From assembly GCF_000342165.1 (NCBI RefSeq), contig NZ_AMRV01000006.1:106376-170375 (forward strand): a DNA stretch of 64,000 bases, in the 5' to 3' direction. The notes under the pieces are model-generated. The model was given only the letters and a program-made list of their open reading frames with translations, ran no database searches and was not told the origin of the DNA. This DNA is from Pacificimonas flava. Its GTDB lineage: Bacteria; Pseudomonadota; Alphaproteobacteria; Sphingomonadales; Sphingomonadaceae. The position numbers and the translations under genes are program-made. This document shows positions 28,987 through 38,541 of this stretch, piece after piece. The stretch's first letter is position 1. Every line of letters starts with the position of its first letter.

Positions 28987-30108
28987 TTAGCGAAGCCAGG
29001 CGTAGCTCTGGAACATCAGAGAGGTGGAAAAGGGCGTGAAGGCGTAGGCACGCGACAGCTCTTGCGGCTGCGAAACGCCGCCGGACTTCAGACTCGCCGT
29101 CGGTTTGAATGTCGGTTCCGCGTCCTCATCCAGCGCCGATCCTTGTGCCGTGGCGGGCTGCGACCAAAGATCGACCACCGACGGTTCGGGTTCCTTCATG
29201 AAGCTGGCAACGGTCGTGTTGCGGCCGTAACGCCGTTGCTTCAGCACCTCGAAGCCGGAATTGATAAGCTCGGTGATGTTCTCGTTGCGGGCTGCGCTCG
29301 ACGGCGCGCCGAGGACGATCGCGATCAATCGCTTGCCGTCCCGCTGCGCGGACGCCGCCAGGGTGAACCCAGCCGCGTTCGTGAAGCCGGTCTTGATGCC
29401 ATCAAGTCCGACCAACTCCCCAAGCAGCCTGTTGTGGTTCGGGAAGGTCTGCCCATCCATCGTATAGGACTGCGCTGAAAAGTAGGCATAATAGTGCGGG
29501 AACTGGTGAATCAGGGCCGAGGAAAGAGTGGCCAGATCGCGCGCGGTCGTGATGTGCCCCGCATGGGGCAGTCCGCTGGCATTGTAGAACGACGTCGCGT
29601 TCATCCCGAGCGAGCGGGCCTTCTCTGTCATGCGCTGCGCGAAGGCGACTTCCGTGCCCTCGATCCGCTCCGCGAGCGCAACGGCGACGTCGTTCGCGGA
29701 CTTCGTCGTCAGCAGACGGATCGCCTGCTCAACCGTGATCCACCCGCCCTTGCCGATGCCCAGCTTGGAGGGGGGCTGAGAGGCCGCGGTTGCGGAGAAA
29801 TAGACCCGGTCGTCCAGGTTCAAGCGTCCAGCATCGATTTCCTCGAACGCGATCATCAGCGTCATGATCTTCGTAATCGACGCTGGCGGGCGGGCCGCAT
29901 CGGGATTGCGTGCGTAGAGCACCTCGTTGGAATCCGCGTCCATCACGATCGCGGCATATTTATCGAGATGGAGAAGGCTGCGCGCATCCGCGGGCTGGGC
30001 AAATGCAGACGCAATCAACAGGCCGAGAAGGATCAGACTGGCGGCAAGGCGGTGTCCCAGGCTGCGATCAGCGTGATCGCCTGCGATGGTGGTGGCCCGT
30101 GCCGTCAT
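28987..30108 (-). CDS. D-alanyl-D-alanine carboxypeptidase (penicillin-binding protein, S11 family)
   Basis: 373-residue periplasmic serine peptidase that trims the terminal D-Ala from peptidoglycan stem peptides. The three active-site motifs are Ser77-x-x-Lys80 (SITK), Ser137-Ala-Asn139 and Lys239-Thr-Gly241 in DGIKTGFT. The N-terminus (to about residue 43) has a hydrophobic signal stretch after 20 polar residues. The C-terminal 110 residues lack a clear PBP5-like domain and end in an unusual segment AFTPFSTSLMFQSYAWLR. GGGGAG precedes the ATG at 30108. It has no operon partner. Confidence 0.92.
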   Translation of the reverse strand: MTARATTIAGDHADRSLGHRLAASLILLGLLIASAFAQPADARSLLHLDKYAAIVMDADSNEVLYARNPDAARPPASITKIMTLMIAFEEIDAGRLNLDDRVYFSATAASQPPSKLGIGKGGWITVEQAIRLLTTKSANDVAVALAERIEGTEVAFAQRMTEKARSLGMNATSFYNASGLPHAGHITTARDLATLSSALIHQFPHYYAYFSAQSYTMDGQTFPNHNRLLGELVGLDGIKTGFTNAAGFTLAASAQRDGKRLIAIVLGAPSSAARNENITELINSGFEVLKQRRYGRNTTVASFMKEPEPSVVDLWSQPATAQGSALDEDAEPTFKPTASLKSGGVSQPQELSRAYAFTPFSTSLMFQSYAWLR

Positions 30109-30282
30109 AGATGTCTCCCCGCGTCAACTCGTTGGAATCCCGTATACTGTTTTAAAGATGAACGGAAGGACAACCTAGGTATGAGACAGGACGAGACGAG
30201 TCAGAGGCGCGGTGAGTCGAGCCAAATCAAGGAACAGAGGCCTTCGTGGACACGTAAGGAGCAAAATATTGATCGAAATGGA

Positions 30283-30305
30283 GGGGGCAGTGATGAACTG
30301 CCCCC
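30283..30305 (-). terminator. Hairpin downstream of fadJ
   Basis: Inverted repeat of eight base pairs (30283-30290 with 30298-30305, GGGGGCAG type) lies 18 bases beyond the fadJ stop on the minus strand, with only a weak T-rich region after it. It is a probable terminator for the fatty-acid oxidation operon. The rest of the 214-bp gap to the D,D-carboxypeptidase gene shows no gene. Confidence 0.5.
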
Positions 30306-30322
30306 CCAGCGTCAGCGCCTCC

Positions 30323-32509
30323 TCAAGCGGCCTTCTCGCGGGCAGAATTGCCGTAGAAGGTTTCACCCTTCGTCGCCATATCACGCAGCAATTGCGGCGG
30401 AGCAAAGCGCTCGCCCTGTTCCTGAGCTAGCCGGTCGAGCACGCGCACGACATGATCGAGGCCGAGCGTATCCATATGGCTGAACGGCCCGCCGGTGAAC
30501 GGCAGGAATCCCCAACCGAAGATCGCCCCAAGGTCGCCATCCTCCGGCGTTTCCAGAACACCCTCCTCGAAACATCGCGCGCATTCAACGAGCTGGCGGA
30601 ATTTCAGACGCTCTTGTACGGCTTCGACCTGCACGTCGGCAGGCCCGTCGGAATGGCCGAAGGCTTCCGACAGGCCCGGCCATAGCTGTTTCCCGCCTTC
30701 GGCATAGTCGTAATAGCCTTTGCCGCCCTTCCGGCCGATACGTCCTTCGGCCATCATCGTCTCGACAACATCATCGGCCGCCGTGGGTCTGTAGGCTTCG
30801 CCAAGGTCCTTCTTCGTCTGCTGCATGACCTTGTGGCCGAGTTCTATCGACACCTCGTCGGACACGGCAAGCGGACCCACGGGCATGCCCATCTGCTTTC
30901 CTGCATTCTCGATCAGCGCGGGGTTCACGCCCTCGCCGAGCAGCGTGGTTCCCTCCTGCACGTAGGTTCCGAAGCAGCGAGAGGTGTAGAAGCCGCGACT
31001 GTCATTGACGACGATCGGCGTCTTTCGAATCTGCTGCACATAGTCGAGTGCCTTGGCGATGGCTTCGCGGCCGGTCTTTTCTCCGACGATGAGCTCCACC
31101 AGCGGCATCTTCTCGACCGGCGAGAAGAAATGCACGCCGATGAATTTTTCCGGCTTCGTCCAGGCCTTGGCCAGACCCGTGATCGGCAGGGTCGAGGTGT
31201 TCGAGCCGAAGATGGTATCGGCACCGACGACCGCCTCGGTCTTCTTCGTGGTTTCCGCCTTGATGTCGCGATCCTCGAACACCGCCTCGATGATGAAGTC
31301 GCAGCCCTCGATATCGGCGAAATCGGTCGTGGGATGAATGCGATCCAGGACACCTTGCAGCGCCTCCCTGTCCATCCGCCTGCCCAGCTTGTCCGCCGTA
31401 TATTGCTTGCCCTTGTCCGCCGCTTCCTGCGTGCGGTCGAGCAGCACGACATCGATGCCCGCGCGCGCCGAGACGAGCGCGATGCCCGCCCCCATCATTC
31501 CGGCACCGAGCATGCCGAGCTTCGTGGTCTTCATCGGCGGCACGCCCTCGGGGCGGCGAGCGCCCTTCTCCGCCGCCTGCTTCGATACGAAAAGCGAGCG
31601 GATCATGTTGCCCGCCTGCGGGTCGGCAACCAGTTTCGCGAAATATTTGCTCTCGACGCGCAGCGCCGTGTCCATCGGCAATTGCGTCCCCTCATAGACG
31701 GCACTCAGGATGGCAAAGGGGCCATTGATATTGCCCTGTGTCTTGCCGATCGCCATCGCCGTGCCGCCGATGAATGTCTGCGCGAAAGCCGGGTTCATCG
31801 CGCTGGCCGCACCGCCCGGGAACTTGAACTTCTTCTGGTCCCACGGCTGCACCCCGCCCTTCGGATTCGCCTTCACCCAGGCCTTCGCCCTGTCGACGAT
31901 CTCTCCGGCGGCAGCGATCTCCTGAAACACACCGAAGCCGACCGCCTCCTGCGGTGACATGGTGTTCCCCTGGACCAGGTACATCAGCGCGGGCTGTACG
32001 CCCATGAGGCGCGGCAGGCGCTGCGTGCCGCCACCGCCCGGCATCAGGCCGACCATGACCTCCGGCAGCCCCAGCTTCGTTTTCGGATCGTCCGCCACCA
32101 CCCGGTAATGGCAGGCCAGCGCCAGTTCGAGGCCGCCGCCGAGGGCAAGGCCGTTTACCGCCGCCGCGACGGGCTTTCCGCATTTTTCCAGGTCGCGCAG
32201 CATCTTGTTGAGCGCATAGACGCCGTCGAACAGCGCCGCCATTTTCGACTTGCCGGACGATGTCGCTGCGCTTTCCGCCTGGCCGAAGTCCATGCCCTTC
32301 AGATCCGCCCCGGCCATGAAGCCGCTCGATTTGCCGCTCGTGACGACAACGCCCTTCACGGCATCATCCTGAACGATTGCCCCGATGAGCGCGGTCATGT
32401 CGCGCTGGAATTCCTGATTGATGACATTCATCGACTGACCCGGCAGGTCGATCGTCAGGAGAGCAATGCCATCATCATCGAGGTCGTATTTGATCGTGTC
32501 GGTCTTCAT
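30323..32509 (-). CDS. fadJ: Bifunctional 3-hydroxyacyl-CoA dehydrogenase / enoyl-CoA hydratase (FadJ-like)
   Basis: 728-residue alpha subunit of the fatty-acid beta-oxidation complex. The N-terminal enoyl-CoA hydratase part (about 1-300) has the oxyanion-hole segments SGFMAGADLKGM and AVNGLALGGGLELALACHYR. The C-terminal dehydrogenase part starts with the NAD-binding GMLGAGMMGAGIALV (about 332-346) and includes GVHFFSPVEKMPLVE with the catalytic histidine. It works with the thiolase and acyl-CoA dehydrogenase encoded just upstream on the same strand. The ATG at 32509 follows GAGAGGACAT. Confidence 0.95.
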   Translation of the reverse strand: MKTDTIKYDLDDDGIALLTIDLPGQSMNVINQEFQRDMTALIGAIVQDDAVKGVVVTSGKSSGFMAGADLKGMDFGQAESAATSSGKSKMAALFDGVYALNKMLRDLEKCGKPVAAAVNGLALGGGLELALACHYRVVADDPKTKLGLPEVMVGLMPGGGGTQRLPRLMGVQPALMYLVQGNTMSPQEAVGFGVFQEIAAAGEIVDRAKAWVKANPKGGVQPWDQKKFKFPGGAASAMNPAFAQTFIGGTAMAIGKTQGNINGPFAILSAVYEGTQLPMDTALRVESKYFAKLVADPQAGNMIRSLFVSKQAAEKGARRPEGVPPMKTTKLGMLGAGMMGAGIALVSARAGIDVVLLDRTQEAADKGKQYTADKLGRRMDREALQGVLDRIHPTTDFADIEGCDFIIEAVFEDRDIKAETTKKTEAVVGADTIFGSNTSTLPITGLAKAWTKPEKFIGVHFFSPVEKMPLVELIVGEKTGREAIAKALDYVQQIRKTPIVVNDSRGFYTSRCFGTYVQEGTTLLGEGVNPALIENAGKQMGMPVGPLAVSDEVSIELGHKVMQQTKKDLGEAYRPTAADDVVETMMAEGRIGRKGGKGYYDYAEGGKQLWPGLSEAFGHSDGPADVQVEAVQERLKFRQLVECARCFEEGVLETPEDGDLGAIFGWGFLPFTGGPFSHMDTLGLDHVVRVLDRLAQEQGERFAPPQLLRDMATKGETFYGNSAREKAA

Positions 32510-32575
32510 GGGATGTCCTCTCCCCGCTGTTCGCTGAAACTGCCACGCGCTGCGCGGGCCCGCGCAGCGCCGTCC

Positions 32576-33787
32576 TCAAATGCGCTCGATGATCGTCGCC
32601 GTGCCCATGCCGGCACCGACGCACAGATTGGCAAGCGCGGTGCCCTTGCCGGTGCGCTCCAGCTCGTCGAGCACCGTGCCCAGGATCATTGCCCCCGTGG
32701 CACCCAGTGGATGACCCATGGCGATGGCGCCGCCATTCACGTTCAGCTTATCATGGTCGATGTTCAGCGCCTGCATGTAGCGCAGCACGACAGAGGCAAA
32801 GGCCTCGTTCAGTTCGTAAATGTCGATATCGTTCACATCCATGCCTGCGCGGTCGAGCACCTTACGCGTCACGAATTCCGGCCCCGTCAGCATGATCGTC
32901 GGCTCCGAGCCTATGGAGGCCATGGCACGAATGCGCGCGCGGGGCGTCAATCCGTATTTCTCGCCGATTTCCTTGTTGCCGATCAGGATCGCCGCCGCGC
33001 CGTCGACGATGCCGGACGAGTTGCCGCCATGGTGAATATGGTTCACCCGCTCCAGCTCGGGGTATTTCTGCAGCACGACGGCATCATAGCCGGGCATCTG
33101 CGTGCCAATTCCCTCGAAGCTGGGATTGAGCGAGCCGAGACCCTGCATGTCCGTATCCGGCCGCATATGCTCGTCGCGGTCAAGCACGGCTTCGCCGATC
33201 ACGTCCTTCACCGGCACGATCGAGCGTTTGAACCGCCCCTCCTCCCACGCGCGCGCCGCCCGTTTCTGACTTTCGACGGCATAGGCGTCAGCGTCATCGC
33301 GACTGAACCCGTATTTGGTCGCGATCAGGTCCGCACTGATGCCCTGCGGCGCGAAGTAGGTGTGGAAGTTCACGGACGGATCGGTCGCCCAGGCCGCCCC
33401 GTCAGAGCCCATGGGAACGCGGCTCATGGATTCGACGCCGCCGCCAATGGCAAACATCGCCTCACCCGACATAACCTTGGCGGCCGCCATGTTGGTGGCC
33501 TCCAGCCCGGATGCGCAGAAACGATTGATCTGCACGCCGGCCGTTGTCTGGGCGTACTCCGCATTGAGGACTGCGGTCCGGGCGATGTCCCCGCCCTGCT
33601 CTCCGACCGGCGACACGCAGCCCAGAACAACGTCGTCGACATCGGCGGTGTCGATTTCCGTACGGTCCCGCACGGCCTGCAACACCTGCGTCGCGAGCTG
33701 AACCGGCGTGATCTCGTGCAATGCGCCGGAGGGCTTTCCCTTGCCGCGCGGCGTGCGGACAGCGTCGTAGATATAGGCTTCGGTCAT
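32576..33787 (-). CDS. Acetyl-CoA C-acyltransferase (thiolase)
   Basis: 403-residue thiolase of the degradative type, which cleaves 3-ketoacyl-CoA to acetyl-CoA and a shortened acyl-CoA in partnership with FadJ. The catalytic residues are Cys91 in NRFCASG, His359 in GHPLGATGA and Cys389 in NLCVGAGMG. The start at 33787 follows GAGAGGAAATCG; an upstream start at 33817 has no support. It is the third gene of the MerR-headed operon, 98 bases after the acyl-CoA dehydrogenase gene. Confidence 0.94.
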   Translation of the reverse strand: MTEAYIYDAVRTPRGKGKPSGALHEITPVQLATQVLQAVRDRTEIDTADVDDVVLGCVSPVGEQGGDIARTAVLNAEYAQTTAGVQINRFCASGLEATNMAAAKVMSGEAMFAIGGGVESMSRVPMGSDGAAWATDPSVNFHTYFAPQGISADLIATKYGFSRDDADAYAVESQKRAARAWEEGRFKRSIVPVKDVIGEAVLDRDEHMRPDTDMQGLGSLNPSFEGIGTQMPGYDAVVLQKYPELERVNHIHHGGNSSGIVDGAAAILIGNKEIGEKYGLTPRARIRAMASIGSEPTIMLTGPEFVTRKVLDRAGMDVNDIDIYELNEAFASVVLRYMQALNIDHDKLNVNGGAIAMGHPLGATGAMILGTVLDELERTGKGTALANLCVGAGMGTATIIERI

Positions 33788-33885
33788 CGATTTCCTCTCC
33801 CATCGGGTTCGCCGCACCGATCTTGCCGCGGCGATCCATTCTCAAAACGCACGGCCAAGATGGGCCGGCTCCGCGCCTGCGCCAT

Positions 33886-35688
33886 TCAGGTGCGCGCGAA
33901 CGATTCCGCGGGCAGCGCCATCATCGTCTCCGCGCCGCTCTCCAGCTTGCGGCGCAGCGCGCCGACATCGGGGAGGAACCGGTCCATATAATAGCGTGCC
34001 GTCACAAGTTTGGCCTCGTAGAAGGAATCGCCAGCTGCACCATTTGCCAGGTGCGACTGGGCCGCGCGCGCCATTTTCAGCCACATGAGGCCAAGCGAGA
34101 CGATGCCCATCATGTGCATGTAGGGGGCCGCACCGGCACCGGCATTGTTCGGATTGGCCATGCCGTTCTGCATCAGCCACATGGTCGCCGCCTGCAACTC
34201 GCCGCCCGCCTTCTCCAGCTTTTCCGCTAACGGCTGCAGGGCTTCATCCGCTTTTGCGGTCTCGATCTCCTCGTTCACCAGCGCGGCGAACTGCATCAGC
34301 GCCTTGCCGCCCTTGCGCCCCAGTTTGCGTCCGACGAGATCCATGGCCTGAATGCCGTTCGTGCCCTCGTAGATCTGGGCGATACGGGCATCGCGCACAT
34401 ATTGCTCCATGCCCCATTCCTGGACATAGCCGTGGCCGCCATAGACCTGCTGCGCGTTCACGGCTGTCTCGAAACCCTTGTCGGTGAAGTAGCCCTTTAT
34501 GACCGGCGTCAGCAGCCCGACGACGTCGTCCGCCGCTTCCCGCTCTTCCTCCGTCGCTGCACTGTGCGACAGGTCGATCTGCAGCGCAGCCCACAGGGTC
34601 AGCGCGCGGGCACCCTCAGTGAATGCGCGCGCGTCCATAAGCATGCGCCGAACATCCGGATGCACGATTATGGGATCGGCCTTTGCCTCCTCGTCCTTCG
34701 CGCCGGTCAGCGCGCGGCCCTGCCGCCGGTCGAGCGCGTAGCTTACGGCATTCTGATAGGCGATCTCCGCCTGCCCCAACCCCTGCACCCCGACGCCGAG
34801 GCGGGCGGCATTCATCATGATGAACATCGCCTCCAGCCCGCGCTCCGGCTCGCCGACCAGATAGCCGGTCGCCTCGTCATAATTCATGACGCACGTCGCA
34901 TTGCCGTGAATCCCCATCTTCTCCTCGATGGAACCGCAGGAAACGCCGTTGCGCTCACCCAGCGAGCCGTCCGTATTCACGAGGACCTTCGGCACGACGA
35001 AGAGGGAAATGCCCTTCACATTGTCCGGCGCACCCTCCCGCTTCGCCAGCACGAGGTGGATGATGTTCTCCGCCATGTCGTGCTCGCCGGCGGAGATGAA
35101 AATTTTGGTGCCGGTAATGGCATAGCTGCCGTCACCCTTGTCCTTGGCCTTCGTGCGGATCAGGCCGAGATCGGTGCCGCAATGCGGCTCCGTCAGGTTC
35201 ATGGTGCCCGTCCATGTGCCCTCAATCATTTTCGGCAGATAGGTCTGCTTCTGGGTATCCGAGCCGCGAACGTTGATCGCAGCGATCGCGCCGTGCGTCA
35301 GACCGGGATACATGGCAAAGGCCATATTGCCGGCGCACATATATTCCTCGAACGCCATGGAGACGGCGTGCGGCAGGCCCTGGCCGCCATATTCTGCAGG
35401 CGCGCCGAGCGTTCCCCACCCGCCCTCGACGAACTGCCGGTAGGCGTCCTTGAAGCCCTTTGGCGTCGTCACGCTGCCGTCTTCGGCCCGCATGCAGCCC
35501 TCCTTGTCGCCGCTATGGTTCAGCGGAAACAGCACGCCCTCGACGAATTTGCCGCCCTCCTCGAGGATCGCCTGCACCGTATCGGGACCCGCGTCCGCGA
35601 AGCCCGGCAGATTTCCATGACGTTCAAGCTTCACAATCTCTTCGAGCACGAACTTCGTGTCGCGAATGGGGGCGGTATACGCTGGCAT
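33886..35688 (-). CDS. Acyl-CoA dehydrogenase (long form, DmdC/FadE12-like)
   Basis: 600-residue flavoprotein that makes the first double bond in acyl-CoA oxidation. It has the standard acyl-CoA dehydrogenase domains (signature MNLTEPHCGTDLGLIRTKA in parts, about 165-183; GYVQEWGMEQYVRDARIAQIYEGTNGIQ spread over 425-455) plus a C-terminal extension of about 120 residues typical of the long 590-600-residue subgroup. The ATG at 35688 lies only two bases after the merR stop, so the genes are clearly coupled. Confidence 0.93.
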   Translation of the reverse strand: MPAYTAPIRDTKFVLEEIVKLERHGNLPGFADAGPDTVQAILEEGGKFVEGVLFPLNHSGDKEGCMRAEDGSVTTPKGFKDAYRQFVEGGWGTLGAPAEYGGQGLPHAVSMAFEEYMCAGNMAFAMYPGLTHGAIAAINVRGSDTQKQTYLPKMIEGTWTGTMNLTEPHCGTDLGLIRTKAKDKGDGSYAITGTKIFISAGEHDMAENIIHLVLAKREGAPDNVKGISLFVVPKVLVNTDGSLGERNGVSCGSIEEKMGIHGNATCVMNYDEATGYLVGEPERGLEAMFIMMNAARLGVGVQGLGQAEIAYQNAVSYALDRRQGRALTGAKDEEAKADPIIVHPDVRRMLMDARAFTEGARALTLWAALQIDLSHSAATEEEREAADDVVGLLTPVIKGYFTDKGFETAVNAQQVYGGHGYVQEWGMEQYVRDARIAQIYEGTNGIQAMDLVGRKLGRKGGKALMQFAALVNEEIETAKADEALQPLAEKLEKAGGELQAATMWLMQNGMANPNNAGAGAAPYMHMMGIVSLGLMWLKMARAAQSHLANGAAGDSFYEAKLVTARYYMDRFLPDVGALRRKLESGAETMMALPAESFART

Positions 35689-35690
35689 CG

Positions 35691-36131
35691 TCAGGCGGTC
35701 CTTTGTCTGGAGGCGACGTCCGCTGGGACCGCCTCGCTGGATTGAAGGGTAAGCGCAAACTGCTTCAATTCATCGATGGTGGCGTCGAGGTCGGCGCGCT
35801 GCGCCTCGAGCGCCGTGATACGTTCGGCGATGCTGTGGCTGAGGGCAGCCCGCTGGCTTTCGGGTCCAGCGCGTTCGTACATGTCGAGGAGCTCGGCGAT
35901 CTCCGCCAAAGAGAAGCCCACGCGCTTTCCTCGCAAGATCCAGCCCAGACGTGCCCGATCGCGCTTCGAATAGATCCGCACCGTACCGTCCCGTTGCGGC
36001 GCAAGAAGACCCTCGCTTTCATAAAAGCGAATGGTGCGCGCCGTGACCCCGAATTCCTGGCTCAGTTCACCGATCGCGTAACGATCCTTTGTCGCCGGAG
36101 CGACCAGGGACTGGGGATCGGCAGCGTGCAT
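35691..36131 (-). CDS. MerR family transcriptional regulator of fatty-acid/branched-chain oxidation operon
   Basis: 146-residue MerR-type activator or repressor with an N-terminal winged HTH (residues 17-45, RYAIGELSQEFGVTARTIRFYE), the second wing and a dimerising coiled coil (about 95-130), and no cysteines for metal binding. Its position as first gene of an acyl-CoA dehydrogenase, thiolase and fadJ operon, together with a palindrome of the kind bound by LiuR-type MerR proteins in its own promoter, indicates control of acyl-CoA degradation. The effector is unknown but may be an acyl-CoA. Confidence 0.9.
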   Translation of the reverse strand: MHAADPQSLVAPATKDRYAIGELSQEFGVTARTIRFYESEGLLAPQRDGTVRIYSKRDRARLGWILRGKRVGFSLAEIAELLDMYERAGPESQRAALSHSIAERITALEAQRADLDATIDELKQFALTLQSSEAVPADVASRQRTA

Positions 36132-36136
36132 AGACA

Positions 36137-36167
36137 GCTGTATGGGTGACGTTTACGTTAACGTCAA
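36137..36167 (-). promoter_or_regulatory. MerR-type operator and promoter of the fatty-acid oxidation operon
   Basis: The minus strand reads TTGACG (36162-36167), a 19-base spacer, and a weak -10 TACAGC (36137-36142). The spacer carries a near-perfect palindrome built from TGACGTTAACGTAAACGTCA (36147-36166), close to the LiuR-type motif. The 19-base spacer is the hallmark of MerR-controlled promoters. The start codon follows within about six bases of the -10 box, so the mRNA may be nearly leaderless. Confidence 0.6.
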
Positions 36168-36197
36168 CTCTCGTCTAAAGAGCCCCTTCTGGAATGC

Positions 36198-36566
36198 TCA
36201 TTCCACGTGTTCCAGCCGACCCTTATCGTACCGCCGGTAAAAGCAACTGGAACGGCCGGTATGACAAGCGGGGCCCGCGGGATCGACGATCAGCCAAACC
36301 GCGTCCTGATCGCAGTCGATGCGCATGTCGCGCACGCGGAGGACATTTCCGCTCGTTTCGCCCTTCTTCCAGAGGGCGCGGCGGGAACGGGACCAGAAAT
36401 GCGCGATTTGCGTGGTAGCCGTCAGGCGGAAGGCTTCCGCGTCCATATGGGCGAGCATCAAAACGTCACCGGTCCCGGCATGGGTGGCCACAGCCGTGAC
36501 CAGCCCGTCCGCATTGAACTTCAGGGCGAGTTCCGCCCCCTCCTCCCGCTCGCGATCGTCCTGCAT
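36198..36566 (-). CDS. hisI: Phosphoribosyl-AMP cyclohydrolase
   Basis: 122-residue enzyme of histidine biosynthesis that opens the purine ring of PR-AMP. The conserved [15 protein letters not shown] block (59-73) is followed by DCDQDA (84-89) with magnesium and zinc ligands Asp84, Cys85, Asp86 and Asp88, and CHTGRSSC (101-108) with Cys101 and Cys108. It is a stand-alone HisI without a fused HisE domain. Other his genes are not in the window. Confidence 0.96.
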   Translation of the reverse strand: MQDDREREEGAELALKFNADGLVTAVATHAGTGDVLMLAHMDAEAFRLTATTQIAHFWSRSRRALWKKGETSGNVLRVRDMRIDCDQDAVWLIVDPAGPACHTGRSSCFYRRYDKGRLEHVE

Positions 36567-36640
36567 GATCCCGTTCTAACTGCTCGGCAGCGCCGCGTCA
36601 TCCGCCGCTGTACGAGGACGGTCACCAGCATATCCCGCGA

Positions 36641-36889
36641 TCAGTGGTTGCGGATCGCCTTGATCAGCTCGTCCTTGTCCATATCCGACCGCCCTTCGAT
36701 ACCGATCTTCTTCGCCTCTTCGTAGAGTTCGTCTTTCGTGCGATCCTCAAGTTTCGTCGACTTGTGATCGATCGAATCGTTAGACTGCGCATTGGCGATA
36801 CGGGACGCCTTCTCTTTAGACGCACCCTGATCGCGCAACTCCTCATAGGTGTCGTCATTCTTGATAGAGCTGCCATGATCCTTGGCCAT
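36641..36889 (-). CDS. DUF7218/Rho N-terminal-like small protein
   Basis: 82-residue hydrophilic protein starting MAKDHGSSIKNDDTYEELR. The first half is a small domain seen in bacterial stress-associated proteins (DUF7218). The second half, with TKDELYEEAKKIGIEGRSDM (46-65) and KDELIKAIR, resembles the Rho-termination-factor N-terminal/SAP fold that can bind nucleic acid. The function is unknown. GGAGACGC precedes the start. No EcfG site with correct spacing was found upstream. Confidence 0.75.
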   Translation of the reverse strand: MAKDHGSSIKNDDTYEELRDQGASKEKASRIANAQSNDSIDHKSTKLEDRTKDELYEEAKKIGIEGRSDMDKDELIKAIRNH

Positions 36890-37025
36890 TTCGCGTCTCC
36901 TGCGGTTTCAATTCATATCCCCAACGCATGAGTGCGATGTTTGTGACAACGGGGCGACAAACGCGGCGGACGTTCCTATATGCGCGGGAAACCGCCCCAC
37001 TTCATCCCAAGTCCGGATCCGCGCC

Positions 37026-38513
37026 ATGCCCGCTTCAATGCCCGCTTCCCCGCTGACGACGAACCCCTTCGATCATGATGACGACAAGCTGCGGGAGGAA
37101 TGCGGCGTCTTCGGCGTTTACGGCATGGAGGGCGCCGCCGCTCTTACCGCGCTCGGCCTGCATGCACTGCAGCACCGCGGGCAGGAGGCGGCCGGGATTA
37201 CCAGCTGGGACGGCGACCAGTTTCATACCAAACGCGGCAATGGGCATGTCGCCGAGAATTTCAGCGACGAGGCGACCATCCGGCAACTGCCGGGCAGCGC
37301 GTCGATCGGCCATACCCGCTATGCCACGACCGGCGAGACGGCCATGCGGAACGTCCAGCCTCTATTCGCCGAGCTGTCCTCCGGCGGCTTCGCGGTGGCG
37401 CACAACGGCAATATTTCGAACGCGCTTCACCTTCGAAAGGCGCTGAACAAGCGGGGCAGCATCTTTCAGTCGACGTCCGATACCGAGGTCATCATCCACC
37501 TCGTCGCGACATCCAGCTACCGGCCGCTCCTCGACCGGATCATCGACGCGCTGAAGCAGGTGGAGGGCGCCTATTCCCTCGCCTGTCTGACGCCGGAGGG
37601 GCTGATCGCCTGCCGCGATCCGCTCGGCATCCGTCCGCTCGTGCTTGGCCGGCTTGAAGATGCGCACATTGTCGCGTCCGAAACCGTCGCCCTGGACGTG
37701 GTCGGCGCCACCTTCATCCGGCAGGTCGAGCCGGGCGAAATGCTCGTGATCAACGAAAAGGGCGTGCGCTCCATTCGTCCCTTTGCCGAACGCGCGGCGC
37801 GGCCCTGCATTTTCGAGCATGTCTATTTCTCGCGTCCCGACAGTTTCCTCGACGGGTCGAGCGTGTACGAAGTCCGCAAGAATATCGGCCGCGAACTGGC
37901 GCTGGAAAACGCCGTCGACGCGGACGTGGTCATTCCCGTCCCCGACAGCGGCAACCCGGCCGCTCTCGGCTATTCGCAGGAATCGGGAATTCCGTTCGAG
38001 CAGGGCATCATCCGCTCCCACTATGTGGGCCGCACGTTCATTCAACCGGGGCAGGGCATTCGCGACCTGTCCGTAAAGCTGAAGCACAATGCAAACCGGC
38101 ATATCGTCAGCGGGAAGCGTATCGTGCTGGTCGACGATTCCATCGTCCGCGGCACCACCAGCCTGAAGATCGTGCAGATGATGCGCGATGCCGGCGCGAA
38201 GGAAGTGCACATGCGCATCGCCAGCCCGCCGACGCGGCACCCGTGCTTCTACGGCGTCGATACGCCCGAGCGGTCGAAGCTGCTTGCGGCGCAGATGGAC
38301 GTCGAGCGGATGCGCGACTTCATCAAGGTGGACAGCCTGGCCTTCATTTCCGTTGACGGACTCTACCGGGCGCTGGGCGAAGACGGCCGCGATACGAGCC
38401 GGCCGCAATATTGCGACGCCTGCTTTACCGGCGCCTATCCCACCAGCCTGACGGATCAGGAAGAGGAGGCTGGTCCCGATCAGTTCACGCTCCTGACCGG
38501 CGCGGCCGCCTAA
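37026..38513 (+). CDS. purF: Amidophosphoribosyltransferase
   Basis: 495-residue enzyme for the first step of purine synthesis, making phosphoribosylamine from PRPP and glutamine. A 25-residue propeptide precedes the N-terminal nucleophile Cys26 (EECGVFGVYG), which must be freed by cleavage. The glutaminase domain has GHTRYATTG and AHNGNISN, and the PRPP-binding motif VLVDDSIVRGTT lies in the C-terminal half. ATG 37026 or ATG 37038 could start; the two lie in a 12-bp tandem repeat. Confidence 0.97.
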   Translation: MPASMPASPLTTNPFDHDDDKLREECGVFGVYGMEGAAALTALGLHALQHRGQEAAGITSWDGDQFHTKRGNGHVAENFSDEATIRQLPGSASIGHTRYATTGETAMRNVQPLFAELSSGGFAVAHNGNISNALHLRKALNKRGSIFQSTSDTEVIIHLVATSSYRPLLDRIIDALKQVEGAYSLACLTPEGLIACRDPLGIRPLVLGRLEDAHIVASETVALDVVGATFIRQVEPGEMLVINEKGVRSIRPFAERAARPCIFEHVYFSRPDSFLDGSSVYEVRKNIGRELALENAVDADVVIPVPDSGNPAALGYSQESGIPFEQGIIRSHYVGRTFIQPGQGIRDLSVKLKHNANRHIVSGKRIVLVDDSIVRGTTSLKIVQMMRDAGAKEVHMRIASPPTRHPCFYGVDTPERSKLLAAQMDVERMRDFIKVDSLAFISVDGLYRALGEDGRDTSRPQYCDACFTGAYPTSLTDQEEEAGPDQFTLLTGAAA

Positions 38514-38541
38514 ACCCCAGGACCCACACGCAGGCATAGTC

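Noticed and set aside
36949..36977. Possible EcfG promoter upstream of the DUF7218-like gene (GGAAC and CGTT on the minus strand)
   Set aside because: The spacing is 20 or 8 bases, not 16-17.
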